The notes below the pieces were generated by a model. That model did not search any database. It was given only the letters and a program-made list of their open reading frames with translations, and was not told the origin of the DNA. The position numbers were made by a program, and so were the translations under genes. DNA of 64,000 bases, from assembly GCA_021292105.1 (NCBI GenBank), contig CM037860.1:15890698-15954697 (forward strand). The letters run 5' to 3'. How positions within the stretch are numbered: the first letter of the stretch is position 1; each line of letters opens with the position of its first letter. Below are positions 12,101-21,300 of this stretch, one piece after another. The DNA is from Anadara kagoshimensis. Taxonomy: Eukaryota; Mollusca; Bivalvia; Arcoida; Arcidae.

Positions 12101-15100
12101 AAAACAAGAAGAAACAATGTTGTTTTGTTGTTAATTTACATTAAAATGTGCTACTTTTATGCGTCTGTTGCGTTGTGTATTTGCGTGATGGAGTCATGAT
12201 TGTAACTTGGAGGACATGTATTTTACTAAGTATTTACAATTTTTAATCTAAGCTCAATAAAGCCATACCTGTATTAAGTGCTTTAATTTTCTTTAAAAGT
12301 GAAAGTTGATTGAATCTTAAACTTTTGGCTACAAAACATCTTACAAGACCAGATGTAATCTAACATCAAAGACATTTTTTCAGGAAGTGACATTATCAAT
12401 GAATTTCATTGGATGAGAAAACTTGTAGAATTTCCTCCGATTCAGTGCAAGTCAACTATGGGAATTCCCGATCCTCTGATACTTTCATCTGCCTGATAGA
12501 CATTACGATGTAACTATTCCCCCCCCCCCCCCCCCCCAATGAAAATTGTTTGAAATGTGATTTAGAACAATGTATTTGTAAACTATTTTGTTCTGTGAGT
12601 GGTAACTTTGATTTTTTAAGAAAAGCTACTGCAAAACACTTTATTTTCGCGGCATGATATTTTTGCGATATTTGTATGAAAGTCATTTCGCGGCATGAAA
12701 TTTTCACGATATCCCGCTGTGTGCCCAATCCCATCGTGAGCCCGATGTAAAAGTCTTAGGTATGTACGTAAAATTGCCTGTTATCTCGTCATGTACAGCT
12801 CCACCTGTACTCACCTGTGAACTGTGTTTTATAATAAAGTATTCATTCATCTCACAATTATAATAAAGTAATACCGTAATCCTTCTATGTATTCGGCCCC
12901 TCTATGTTTTCGGACACCCTAATTTTGAAATTTCAATAATTTTCAAGTTTCCTCTAATTTTGGACGACATTTTTTTGCCTCTAAATCCGGACATGATTTT
13001 GCTGGAATTCACCCGGAACAAGCAATACATATTGCTTATAATTAATATTGAATAAAAACAAGAAGAAATTGTATCGTTAATTTACATTAGAATTTGTTAT
13101 TTTTAAGTGTTTGTTGCGTTGTGTATTTGCGTGATGGAGTCAAGATTGTAACTTTGAGGACAAGTATTTTACGATGTATTTACGTTTTTAATGTAAGCTG
13201 AATATAGCCATACCTGTATTAAGTGTTTTAATATTCTTTGAAAGTGAAAGTTGATTGAAATTAAAAATCGTGGCTAAGAAACATCGTACGAGACCAGAAG
13301 TTTTGTCGGCACACAAATCCAACATCAAAGACATTTTTCAGGATTTCATTGGATGAGAAACTTGTGGAATCCCTTCTGATTCAATGCATGTCAACTATGG
13401 GAATTCCCGATCCTCTGATACTTTCACTTGTCTAAAAACGGGAAGATGGACATTACGATGTATTTATTGTGTTTCCTAAGATTAAAATTGTTTGAAATGT
13501 GAGTTAAAACAATGTACTTGTAAACTATTTTGTTCTGTGAGTGGTAACATCGATTTTTAAAGAAAAGCTATATTGATCACGACGAACCCCATTCATACAT
13601 GTCCTGGTTCTTAATCGTACAAAATGTGGAATTTCTTGACAGAAAAATATTCTTGACTATTATTAATTATAAAAATTTTGACCGTAGACAGTGACAGAAG
13701 ACGAAGTGGGGTAACGTTGAACCTCAAATGGTGGGAACTACTGACAAAAATCACGCGATTTGCTTACAAAAAATGGCATCCTTCGATGTGTATTACACAT
13801 TGGATCATGATTATTGGTTAACAAACACTTAAAAAAAAAACGACTTTTTTGTGAAATAAACAACACAAAAGGTAATTTCAACATGAACTTTATTTGAAAA
13901 TTGATATTATAGATGATATTCATGTGCGTATCGTCGTTGATAGTGTCTTGCATTACCGGGAGGGCAGCAAGACATATCGGCTCCTAAATATCGGACAACT
14001 CTAAATATTCGGACACCCCCATTTTTCCAAGTGTATAATTTTCATATTTCCTCTAAATTCCCGGACACTTGAAAATGAAATTATTAAATTCCGTTCGAAT
14101 ACATAGAAGGATTACGGTAATTCAGTTTGTTTAAGGCAAGTTATATGTCAACATGTATCGGTGGCTTCCGAACAGTTACTGTAACTTCCGGTACACGTTA
14201 TTATTTTCTGACAGTATTAATGTGCTTTATATATATTTATACCGTAGCAATCGAGAAAAGTCCATTCATATTTATTCGATCAAATTTATTTTCACGTTTT
14301 TTATGAGCTCGCGAATTATGCGAAAATAAAATGCATGCGAAAATTTCATGTTTTACAATATATTGATCACCGCAAACCCCATTCATACATGTACAAAAAT
14401 GTGGAATTTTATTGACTGAGAAATATTTTTGACTATTATTAATTATAAAAATTTTGACCGTAGACAGTGACAGAAGACGATGTGTGATCACGGTGAACCT
14501 TGAACGTTGGGAATTACTGACAAAGATCACACAATTTATTTACAAACAAAATGGAGTCCCTTGATGTGCATTACACATTGGATCATGATTATTGGTCAAC
14601 AAACACTTCAAATATAACTTTTTTGTAAAATAAACAACACAACAGGTAATTTTAACATATAAAAACTTTACATTTTAGATGATATTTGTGTGCGTATCGT
14701 CGTTGATAGTGTCTTTCATTACCGGGAGGGCAACAAGACTTGCTTACGATCGGACATCAGCTCCTACATATCGGAAAACTAAATATTCGGACACCCCCAT
14801 TTTTCAAGTGTATAATTTTCATATTTCCTCTAAGTTCCAAGACACTTGAAAATGAAGTAATTAAAATTTGTCTGAATACATAGAAGGATTACGGTACTGA
14901 AATTATATTTTTAGAATATACCATTAAAGAAATAAATCAGTCTTCTTTGGACTCTTAACAGACCAGCCAACCCTTATGATTTTTCCATAGTTCTTACTGA
15001 AAATTGCCGAAAATTTTTAATTCTTACGATTGTACGGATACAGCATGTTTTCTTCCGATTTTTATCTTTTCCGGATATTCTCTTTCATTGTCTTTACGTT

Positions 15101-17732
15101 TCCAAACCATGTTTTAGAAAACTGTCCTGGAAACGCTTTTAAGGCATGCAGATTACAATAAAGCATTAAAAAGATAGCCAGCGATCACTGTCTTTACACA
15201 AAGTCGGAAGAGCCTTTGATAGTAAAGCATTTCAAAGACATTCTGAAGTGTAATAATCAAGCATCTGTGCGATTTTAAAGTTTTTCGCGGTAACTGTCAC
15301 ATATCAAAAATGAGCAAACGCAAAGCAGATCTGGCGGATTATGGAGAGTCGGCTCCGAAAAAAAAGAATCAGTATGCCCAAAAAGCTAAACCGACGTATT
15401 TTTCAATGTGGTCCTTCATAAAACGAAGCAAAAAGGGAGATTTTTTCATCAATTGCAGTATATGTCTAGTTGATCTAAATATCGCACATGGCGGTATTGA
15501 CGATATCCGGCGTATAAACTCAAAAAACATAAAAAGTCTGTGATTTCGGTGATTTTGTAGCCTTAACTGTCTAATTAAAATATGCCTATTTGATAAAAAC
15601 TGACTTTTGTAAAATCTTACTGAAACTGGTGCAATCTTACTGAAAAATGTCCTTGATCTTACTGAATAGTTGCCCAGGGGGTTGGCAGGTCTGTCTTAAG
15701 CTAGGTTTTCACTATTATAAAATTTGTGAAAATATAGTCCCTTTTAAGTATTTTTTCACAAATTTACTAAAATGGGGAACTTTTTGAAAGAATTTCAGAA
15801 ATTTGTAGTCAATGGCGATTTTGTCTACAAAGAATGGAAACTTAGCTCTTAAATCTAATCAATAAACCACTAATTTACCTCCATGTCCATCATATACAGC
15901 AAATAAGGATATATTTCTTTCTTCATCAAAATCTGGAATACAGTTATGGGCATCCTAAAAATAAATCAAACAACATAGGTTAATTTGTCACATTAAAGGT
16001 GTAGTATTATAAAATCAGAGAAAAATATTGTTAACGAGCAAACCTTACTTGCATTCTTTTTACCGGGACATCCTAATGGCCTATATACAGTAATCACATA
16101 AAATCAAAGAAGCTGACTCAATTTACAATTGGCAAGTGGGAGGTTGTGGGTAGAGCTGTAATAGTGAGACAAAAAGGCATCAGGATATCGCCTAACATTT
16201 GATGATATGTTGCAATAATATAACAATATTTCCAGATGAATATGCTAAAAAGATGGGCTTGGTCTTTGCGAGGTTTTTTTTACGGTTAGCTAATGTATAC
16301 ATTGAACATGGTATGCATTAATACATTGTATATTTATTATGTCACCTGTCAGCAGTGATTTGTTTGTGATTCACAGCAGAACCATGTTTAATCCGCTTAA
16401 TCACTATCAATACACAAGTGAAGCAATGATTTCAAAAAAAATTTTTCTTGGTAATAAGGTTCTGCAATATCGTCATCCCTAACAGCACTAGTTGTGGGTT
16501 CAAACCCCAGACATGGAAATAGGTAGTGACTGTACTTTCGGCAAGCAATTTGGAAAGTGAAAGAGACCTTAAAGAAAACAATGACCAGGTCATGGCAGAC
16601 AAGGCACATCAAAGAACCCTGCACAGTAAAATTTCTGCCACTTCACCTATATCTGGTGATGTGTCAATATAAGTGAAATATTCTTGACAGAGACGTAAAA
16701 CTCCATTCAATCAATTGATTTACCATTCATAATAACACTGAAATCACATCATAATAAAGTAATTTTAATAAAACTTATAAATGGGAAGTTTAAAGCTTAT
16801 TTACAGATTCTGCATAAGGATAAATCTTGTAAGAAAACTTTGTGTATTTCTACCGGTATCGATGGATTTTAATTAAAAGTGTAGCATGGATCGGTAGAAT
16901 AATGTTTTAGAAAGTGTTCCATGTTGCCAGCAAGAGCAAGGTAAGGAAATACTGGAAGTTATCGACGCTCATTTTCGTTTCTACTGTTTTCACCTGCAAT
17001 TTCAAGAACTCAATAATGGAAGCTGTCAGACTACAAACCCCCCAAGTAAAAAATTAAATTGGGGTTTAGTGGGCTGATTAATCGGACTAGTATGTCCAGT
17101 AAAAATTTCCCTAACCAGATGATTTATCCGAGGTGTACTTTCCCGATTGAATGCAACACACCCAACTCCGAGTAGTCCTCAGAGGGAGAGTTTTACTGTG
17201 AGAATTAAATTGATAGAACTGTCATAGTAAATAAATACCCACAGACTTCAAAATGATGAGGTGGCATGTACATGGGCATTCAGTATTAGAAAATGCGCAT
17301 GTTCAAATGCTAAACGCTGTAATTAAAAATTTGATTTCATATCTAAAAGCCTAATTAATTGGTGCTATGTCAGACCTAAATTATACAGTAGTGCTGTGAA
17401 TAGCTGATATTATGTTCAACGTTAGTCTTATCAAAAACAAGGCGAGTTTGGGTCCAAAAAGACTCATTTAATTAAGATTTCTGTGTATATAACGTGTTTA
17501 AAATTTAAGCATGACATCCTGAAATGGTATAATGTATTAGAATCAAAGGGACAAATTTGAAACTTGGAAATAATTGAAATGCTCATCAGCATTTTTACAT
17601 CATGAAATTGAAAATGGCTACCTCTTGCGATATTCGCCATCCTTGCATAGAAGAAGCACCATATGTAAAATTTTTGCATTTGTTGTCGGTTGAAAATTTG
17701 TCAGTGACTGGAGTAGACTGGTAGACACCCAT
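28..17732 (-). CDS. PPM1G: PPM1G protein phosphatase, N-terminal six exons (gene continues past left edge)
   Basis: Mg/Mn-dependent PP2C-family serine/threonine phosphatase; in vertebrates it is nuclear and linked to spliceosome and histone-chaperone substrates. Six phase-compatible exons on the minus strand (17732-17622, 15954-15879, 6907-6728, 2125-1377, 602-451, 127-28) join with GT-AG borders into 456 codons. Seen: start MGVYQSTPV, then [14 protein letters not shown] (R33, E37, D38) and YDGHGG (D59, G60), which are the phosphate- and metal-binding positions of PP2C. Human PPM1G has MQGWRVSMEDAHNC and YDGHGG at the same places. As in the family, a long acidic, Ser-rich insert follows. The second catalytic half (AVVALI, ANAGDSR and later motifs) is not in the window. 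The insert is already at least 330 residues here, against about 200 in human from memory. Introns 2 and 3 are large and repeat-filled. The gene lies head-to-head with NRBP. Confidence 0.95.
451..602 (-). CDS. PPM1G: PPM1G exon 5, acidic insert
   Basis: 152 bp encoding [20 protein letters not shown], then [20 protein letters not shown] and DVEYG. Acceptor TTCTAG, donor GTAAAA. It fits frame and acidity of the family insert; there is little sequence conservation to use as proof. Confidence 0.85.
603..1376 (-). other. PPM1G intron 4 with a SINE
   Basis: Between exons 4 and 5. It holds a tRNA-derived SINE (823-1031) and, at 1194-1232, a fragment of the GCTCACCTGA-bounded repeat family (GGCCCTGGGCACTCACCTGA). 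Nothing else recognisable. Confidence 0.6.
823..1031 (-). repeat. tRNA-derived SINE
   Basis: On the minus strand it reads TAGCTCAGTTGGTAGAG (A-box) and GTGGGTTCAGACC (B-box), then a body with TAGTGACAGTTCTTTCGC and a tail ending AAAGAACCCTACTG. The same body and tail occur at 16445-16625 (TAGTGACTGTACTTTCGGC, AAAGAACCCTGC), so the two are one SINE family. Confidence 0.7.
1377..2125 (-). CDS. PPM1G: PPM1G exon 4, acidic and Ser-rich insert
   Basis: 749 bp, the longest exon. It opens [20 protein letters not shown] and [12 protein letters not shown], matching the human MTIEELLTRYGQ segment, then a basic stretch [11 protein letters not shown] (possible nuclear localisation signal). The remainder is Ser/Asp/Glu/Asn-rich low complexity ending SACSSSSQ before donor GTAAGA. 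Phase 2 in, phase 0 out. Confidence 0.9.
3185..5075. mobile_element. GCTCACCTGA-bounded repetitive element with internal tandem array
   Basis: The left end reads ACAAGAGGCCCATGGGCCTT then CGCTCACCTGA; the right end reads AGCTCACTTGAGCCTTTGGC then TCAGGTGAGCT. The ends are thus short inverted repeats of the same sequence. About 8-9 units of about 145 bp fill the left two thirds. The right third holds a (CGA)n stretch at 5000-5020 and no ORF. A related copy lies inverted at 25829-26585 and a fragment at 1194-1232. A non-autonomous DNA element is inferred; the superfamily is unknown. Confidence 0.65.
3262..4530. repeat. Tandem array, about 145-bp unit, nuclear-receptor-like half-sites
   Basis: The box TGACCTTGACCTTTGAA recurs at 3396, 3541, 3690, 3835, 3980, 4125, 4270 (one base changed) and 4415, spaced 145 bp (149 once). 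The rest of the unit (TCAAAATGATCGTTGTATCA, AGTTTATAGTTTTCGAGATA) is equally conserved. On the minus strand the box reads GGTTCAAAGGTCAAGGTCA, which is overlapping AGGTCA-type half-sites. Confidence 0.9.
5085..5918. mobile_element. hAT-type non-autonomous transposon (MITE)
   Basis: Left end GGGTGTAACGATACGG, right end TATATCGTTACACCCTA: inverted repeats GGGTGTAACGATA. It is flanked by AAAGTGT on the left (5078-5084) and AAAGTGT on the right (5919-5925), a 7-8-bp target duplication as hAT elements make. There is no transposase ORF in the 830 bp. It sits within 10 bp of the end of the preceding repeat. Confidence 0.75.
6021..6056. repeat. Perfect 15-bp hairpin
   Basis: Arms TTGTATCACCACACT and AGTGTGGTGATACAA with a 6-base loop, inside PPM1G intron 3. 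Confidence 0.85.
6277..6350. repeat. Perfect 21-bp hairpin
   Basis: The arm at 6277-6297, containing CAGTGTGTATGTACAAC, is the exact reverse complement of 6330-6350, with a 32-base loop. With the hairpin at 6021 it may mark one fold-back element. Confidence 0.85.
6728..6907 (-). CDS. PPM1G: PPM1G exon 3
   Basis: 180 bp encoding [20 protein letters not shown], then [17 protein letters not shown] and [12 protein letters not shown]. It parallels the human segment EEVALYCAKYLPD...LEDAFLAID. Acceptor TTTTAG, donor GTAGAT; phase 1 at both ends. Confidence 0.93.
7068..9582 (+). mobile_element. Helitron-like element, copy 1
   Basis: The 3' end shows GTAACTGG-TATC-CCAGTTAC (9554-9573, perfect 8-bp stem), then AATCTCTAG followed by T. 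This is the hairpin plus CTRR-T ending of Helitrons. The 5' part has a duplicated palindromic leader, GATTCCCCACC ... GGTGGGGAATC (near 7070 and 7130), then an ATT/CTT-rich tract. No Rep/helicase ORF, so non-autonomous. A 5'-truncated LINE tail is inserted at 8855-8981. The 5' TC terminus is not clear. Confidence 0.6.
8855..8981 (-). mobile_element. 5'-truncated LINE insertion inside Helitron-like copy 1
   Basis: This segment is missing from copy 2, where ATCGC-AAAGCGCC is contiguous. It is flanked by the direct repeat AAAAATCGCAAA (8843-8854 and 8982-8993). On the minus strand it ends GCAAATAAAGTTTATT then (ATT)n, typical of LINE 3' tails. It therefore inserted after the two copies separated. 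Confidence 0.75.
9583..11788 (+). mobile_element. Helitron-like element, copy 2
   Basis: Tandem with copy 1, starting right after its CTAG-T end with an ATT tract, then the same interior at high identity (AATATCTCGGGAACGGCTTG, TTCACCAGATATATGCCATA). It ends with the same hairpin (11760-11779) and CTAG-T (11785-11789). It lacks the palindromic leader and the LINE insertion. Short ORFs on both strands near 8550 and 10910 are conserved between copies but match nothing I know. Confidence 0.6.
11919..14896. mobile_element. Nested TA-flanked TIR element(s), no transposase
   Basis: Left-type ends at 11919 (TACTGTAATCTTTCTATGTA) and 12872 (TACCGTAATCCTTCTATGTA), each followed by TTCGG. Right-type ends at 14119 and 14896 (TACATAGAAGGATTACGGTA). 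The order is left-left-right-right, as if one element had been partly duplicated or had inserted in itself. TA at the borders suggests a Tc1/mariner/pogo-like target, which is inference. The interior shows paired modules (12.3 and 13.25 kb; 13.57 and 14.36 kb) and a C17 tract at 12521. No long ORF. Confidence 0.6.
14959..15693 (+). mobile_element. hAT-like DNA transposon remnant
   Basis: Terminal inverted repeats CAGACCAGCCAACCC (left) and GGGTTGGCAGGTCTG (right, one mismatch), flanked by a perfect TCTTAA on each side (14953-14958, 15694-15699). It holds a 77-codon ORF with a BED-finger-like domain (15310-15543). The six-base duplication is shorter than the 8 bp usual for hAT, so the superfamily is uncertain. 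Confidence 0.7.
15310..15543 (+). pseudogene. Transposase N-terminal BED-like zinc-finger fragment
   Basis: 77 aa: a Lys-rich start ([19 protein letters not shown]), then [20 protein letters not shown] and [11 protein letters not shown]. The CxxC pair followed by IAHGGxxDI is typical of the finger that starts many hAT-type transposases and domesticated relatives. The two downstream His expected in DIxxHxxxxKH are replaced (Arg, Ile), and the DDE core is absent, so it is a relic of a deleted element, not a host gene. Confidence 0.65.
15879..15954 (-). CDS. PPM1G: PPM1G exon 2
   Basis: 76 bp encoding [20 protein letters not shown] then YDGHG, with acceptor TTTTAG and donor GTAAAT. It contains metal-ligand D38 and D59-G60. 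It ends in phase 1, which the next exon completes as Gly. Confidence 0.95.
15955..17621 (-). other. PPM1G intron 1
   Basis: 1.67 kb. It contains a SINE (16445-16625); otherwise AT-rich with nothing recognised. Confidence 0.6.
16445..16625 (+). repeat. tRNA-derived SINE, second copy
   Basis: GTGGGTTCAAACCCC (B-box) at about 16492-16506, then GGTAGTGACTGTACTTTCGG and a tail AAAGAACCCTGC. Same body as the minus-strand copy at 823-1031; the A-box end is decayed. Confidence 0.6.
17622..17732 (-). CDS. PPM1G: PPM1G exon 1
   Basis: 37 codons starting ATG GGT (MGVYQ, a likely N-myristoylation-type MG start as in human MGAYL) and ending RISQE before donor GTAGCC. It carries R33 and E37 of the active site. 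The residue before E37 is Gln, where human has Met. Phase 0 at the 3' border. Confidence 0.93.
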
Positions 17733-18205
17733 GATCCTTATTGTCAGTCAGATGTATGGCTTCACATTGCCTAGTCACTAAAATGTATCCCAAGTGTGTA
17801 TTTCGCGGTCTAGACGAATAAACCACGTGACTTCTTCTTCATCAGTGATCAAGGGGAGATAATTATAAAATGTTTTATAAAAATTTTGCTTTTTAATGTA
17901 GTTTTGTCATTGTTGAACTATTACATACAAAAGTGAATTTCTAATGTTATTATTTGGCATAGATTTTCGGCAGTATCACGTCTTGTTGGTTAAATAATAT
18001 TCAATAAAATCGATAGAGCTGCTCATAATATCTTAGAGCCATTCAATACTGCTATGAAATGTCTGGTCCCCACTCTTTAATTCAATGTGTATTACATCAG
18101 TGTATAAAACATGTAGACATCCGTGTACCGTTTTGACCGATTTTCTTGGTGTGTATTGCAGTCATTGAAACTAACAGTTTGGATTAACCAGTTGGTTTCG
18201 CCATT
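17733..18205. promoter_or_regulatory. Shared divergent promoter of PPM1G and NRBP
   Basis: 473 bp separate the two start codons. It contains CCACGTGAC (17823-17831), an E-box of the USF/TFE3 type, and AATCGATAG (18008-18016), resembling a DREF-type site. No clear TATA box. Both 5'UTRs must lie here unless upstream non-coding exons exist. Confidence 0.7.
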
Positions 18206-18325
18206 ATGGCAGAAACTGACCAGGAGAAGAATCCTGTAAAAGCAGATAGTGCAGATGAATCGGAAGACGAAGGAGAGGTTCTTGAAGAAAGTCCATGTGG
18301 AAGATGGCAAAAGAGGCGAGAAGAG
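18206..18325 (+). CDS. NRBP1: NRBP exon 1
   Basis: 40 codons: MAETDQEKNPVKADSADESE, then EDEGEVLEESPCGRWQKRRE and E. Human has SEDESEILEESPCGRWQKRREE. Donor GTGTGT. Confidence 0.95.
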
Positions 18326-21300
18326 GTGTGTCACTGTCAAACACTGAAACAGCATGCTAGCTGTCACTGTCAGAATTATCATTCATGTTTGGTGTCGACT
18401 GTAGTGGTATTTGTCCTGTTTAGATTGAAATATTGGAAAAATTAACCTTTATTATGAAAATTTGATTAATACAGAGTTACATGTGAAAACTGAACACTTG
18501 GTGAAACAAAAAAACCTGCTTTTAACAGATTAATCAGAATTAATGTTTAGTGTAGGACTTGATCTGAGTATCTTCACACGATTCTTTGGACAAAAGCAAT
18601 GCCAAATTCATACATTTTTCATGTTTGATAAATAAGTAGATCACTATGTCAAATCGTAGAACAACATGGTCATGCAGTGCCCGTTTTTCTCTGGTTACTT
18701 CGATTTCCTCTACTATCCCAGAACTGCAGGGGCAGATCCAGGATTTTTTGAAAGGGGGGTTGAGAATTACTAGTATATCAATGCTAGGTGTGAGCGCCAA
18801 AGGCGCGAGCTTCCAGAGACGTGGGGTCTAGTTAACACGATCCGGAACAAGTATACAGAAATGGGTTGTTAACATATGGGGGTCACATCAGTCAATAGCT
18901 CTCTCTCTTAAATTTTTCAAAGAGGGGGGGGGGGGTTGCATAATCTGTTACATACAGCATTCAGTTGCCATAGTAATTTTATACTTCGTTATTTATCATC
19001 ATTATATACATGCATTCATAAGTTTTATAATTTTATGACACAGGTTGAACAGCGAGATGTTCCAGGTATTGACCAGGCATTTCTCGCCATGGATACAGAA
19101 GAGGGAGTAGAAGTCGTCTGGAATGAAGTACAGTTTTCAGAAAATCGTAATCTCAAGGAACAACAGGTAAAAGAAATTAAAAACAGATTTTGAACAATAT
19201 AATCATGATATTGTGCAAGTAGAATTTTAAATTAAAAAAAAACAAAAAACCAACAGGCCCCAGTTTCACAATCGTTCCTTATCTAAGATTTTCCTTAACT
19301 AAAATGTTTCAAAATTTAAAATCTTTATAATTTTGTTAATTTTCAAGATATTCTGGAATTAAAATTGCCATTATCAATATCACTTCTAGATTAAAACATT
19401 TGCATTTAGTTTTGATAAAAATGTTCATCAGTAGTTCTAGAAAGAGATAACAAACGTTTGTTTAATTTAAGTAATGGTAAATCTTAGCTAAGGAATGATT
19501 GTAAAACAAGGGCCAGACTTATACATCTTATCTTTACATTTGTTTAAAGGGAAACTAATTGCAACCTTAAAAAAAAACTTAAAAGATTCCACATGATTGT
19601 ACTTGTAGGAGAAAATTAGACAGGTGTTTGCCAATTTAATCCAGTTGGACCACCCAAATATTGTAAAGTTTCACAAGTATTGGACAGATACAAAAGATTC
19701 CAAACCAAGGGTAAGAAATATAACCCCAACTACCATAACTCAAACAAATTGACAATTATTATCCCCTCACAAACAAAGTTTGGACGGGATATAGGATTTG
19801 TCCCATATGTATGTATGTTATGCTTTGCTTGTCAGCTCTCTTAACAACTTAATTTCTCAGAACTTGATACAAGAATTTATCATGGAAATATATTGGACGA
19901 GTTTGTGTTTTTTAACTGATGAACCTGATTTGACAGTTATTTTCCTTTGTTTATTTAAGTGAAATATCTTTTTTTCTGTCAGCACTCTAGCAATTTTTTT
20001 TTTCAGCAGAATTTAATAAAACTTGATACAAGGGTTTATCATTATTTGGACAAGTTTATTTTTTGTAACTGGTGAAACCCAATTTTTACACAAGACTTTA
20101 TTGTGAGTGGTTTAGTATTACTTGTGATGCCTTGTTATGTATCATACTATGTCAAGCAGTCATGTTTATTTTCAGGTTTTCAGTAACCAAAAATCATAAG
20201 TATCAAAATTGGGTACATTTAGCTCACCTACAAGTGACTTACCAGTAATCAAATTTTATGTTTAAATTTTTTACAGGTGATATTTATAACGGAGTATATG
20301 TCATCTGGTTCACTAAAACAATTCTTAAAGAAAACCAAAAAGAACAACAAAACATTCCAGATTAGGGTAAGTCTGTAACCAGTTGGTTTAGGGTAAGTCT
20401 GTAACCAGTTGGTTAAAAACTTCACAAATATCTATTGTTTGACAAAATTCAGTCAATATTTTGTTGATTATATCCTGTATCCATTCTTACAGGACTCTCT
20501 CTTACACTTTTGTGAAAGGGGACTGGGGCCCTTGCAGTTGTGACAATAAGCATCATGGTGGCCTAAGTTGAAAAAAGATATAATATAAAACTCCAAAATA
20601 TTGTTTTAAAACTGAAATTTCCAAAATTGTTAAAACTTACATAGTGATTGTGAAATAAGATTTTGAATATCTGCCCTAAAAATGACCCAGTGAAAGCCCT
20701 GTCTTAATACTGTAAACCGACTTTTATTCATGGATATTAACTTTCGCGATATTCTTACTAAAACCATTCTGTGACTGTTAACTTTTGTGATATTGACTAT
20801 AGCTAAATATTTGGTATAAATAATACCATTTTCAAAAACCTCAAATAACTTTCGAGTATTTTGTTCCTTGCAAAACACCAGATAAGTTAATTGTATGTGA
20901 ATAAAAGTTGGTTTACAGTAACGAGCTCCCAAAATATTCAAATTAATGATTTCTGAAATGATTAGAACACAAAAAATCTCATTTATAAAGTCACCCCCAG
21001 CATAGTTGTTTTTAACTTTGAATTACTGGTATTAAAAATTTGCAGTACCAGGTATTTGAGTATTAGTTTTGTTTTCACTGTTTTAGAACTGTTAATTTTG
21101 ATTGATTGATGGAGCTAATTTGTAAAAATGTTTTTCATTTACTAACTTACTCAGTCTGTTTCAATCTCTGTTTAGTTGTAAGCATCCTCTGTAGTGGCGT
21201 ACTGGGTACTCTTTTTCGAGCACTACAGAGGTGCTAGCATGCACTTAGACAACAGGCCTCAGTTTTGAGTCTCAGCCATGAGACTATACTAGTATTTAGC

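Larger units (their letters stand above)
6908..15878 (-). other. PPM1G intron 2, 9 kb of nested transposons
   Basis: No host coding sequence seen. It contains two tandem Helitron-like copies (7068-11788), a nested TA-flanked TIR element (11919-14896) and a hAT-like element (14959-15693). Only about 150 bp on each side look free of elements. Confidence 0.75.

Noticed and set aside
17464-17679. 71-codon minus-strand ORF over PPM1G exon 1
   Set aside because: Wrong frame; the true frame gives MGVYQSTPV...MQGWRISQE.
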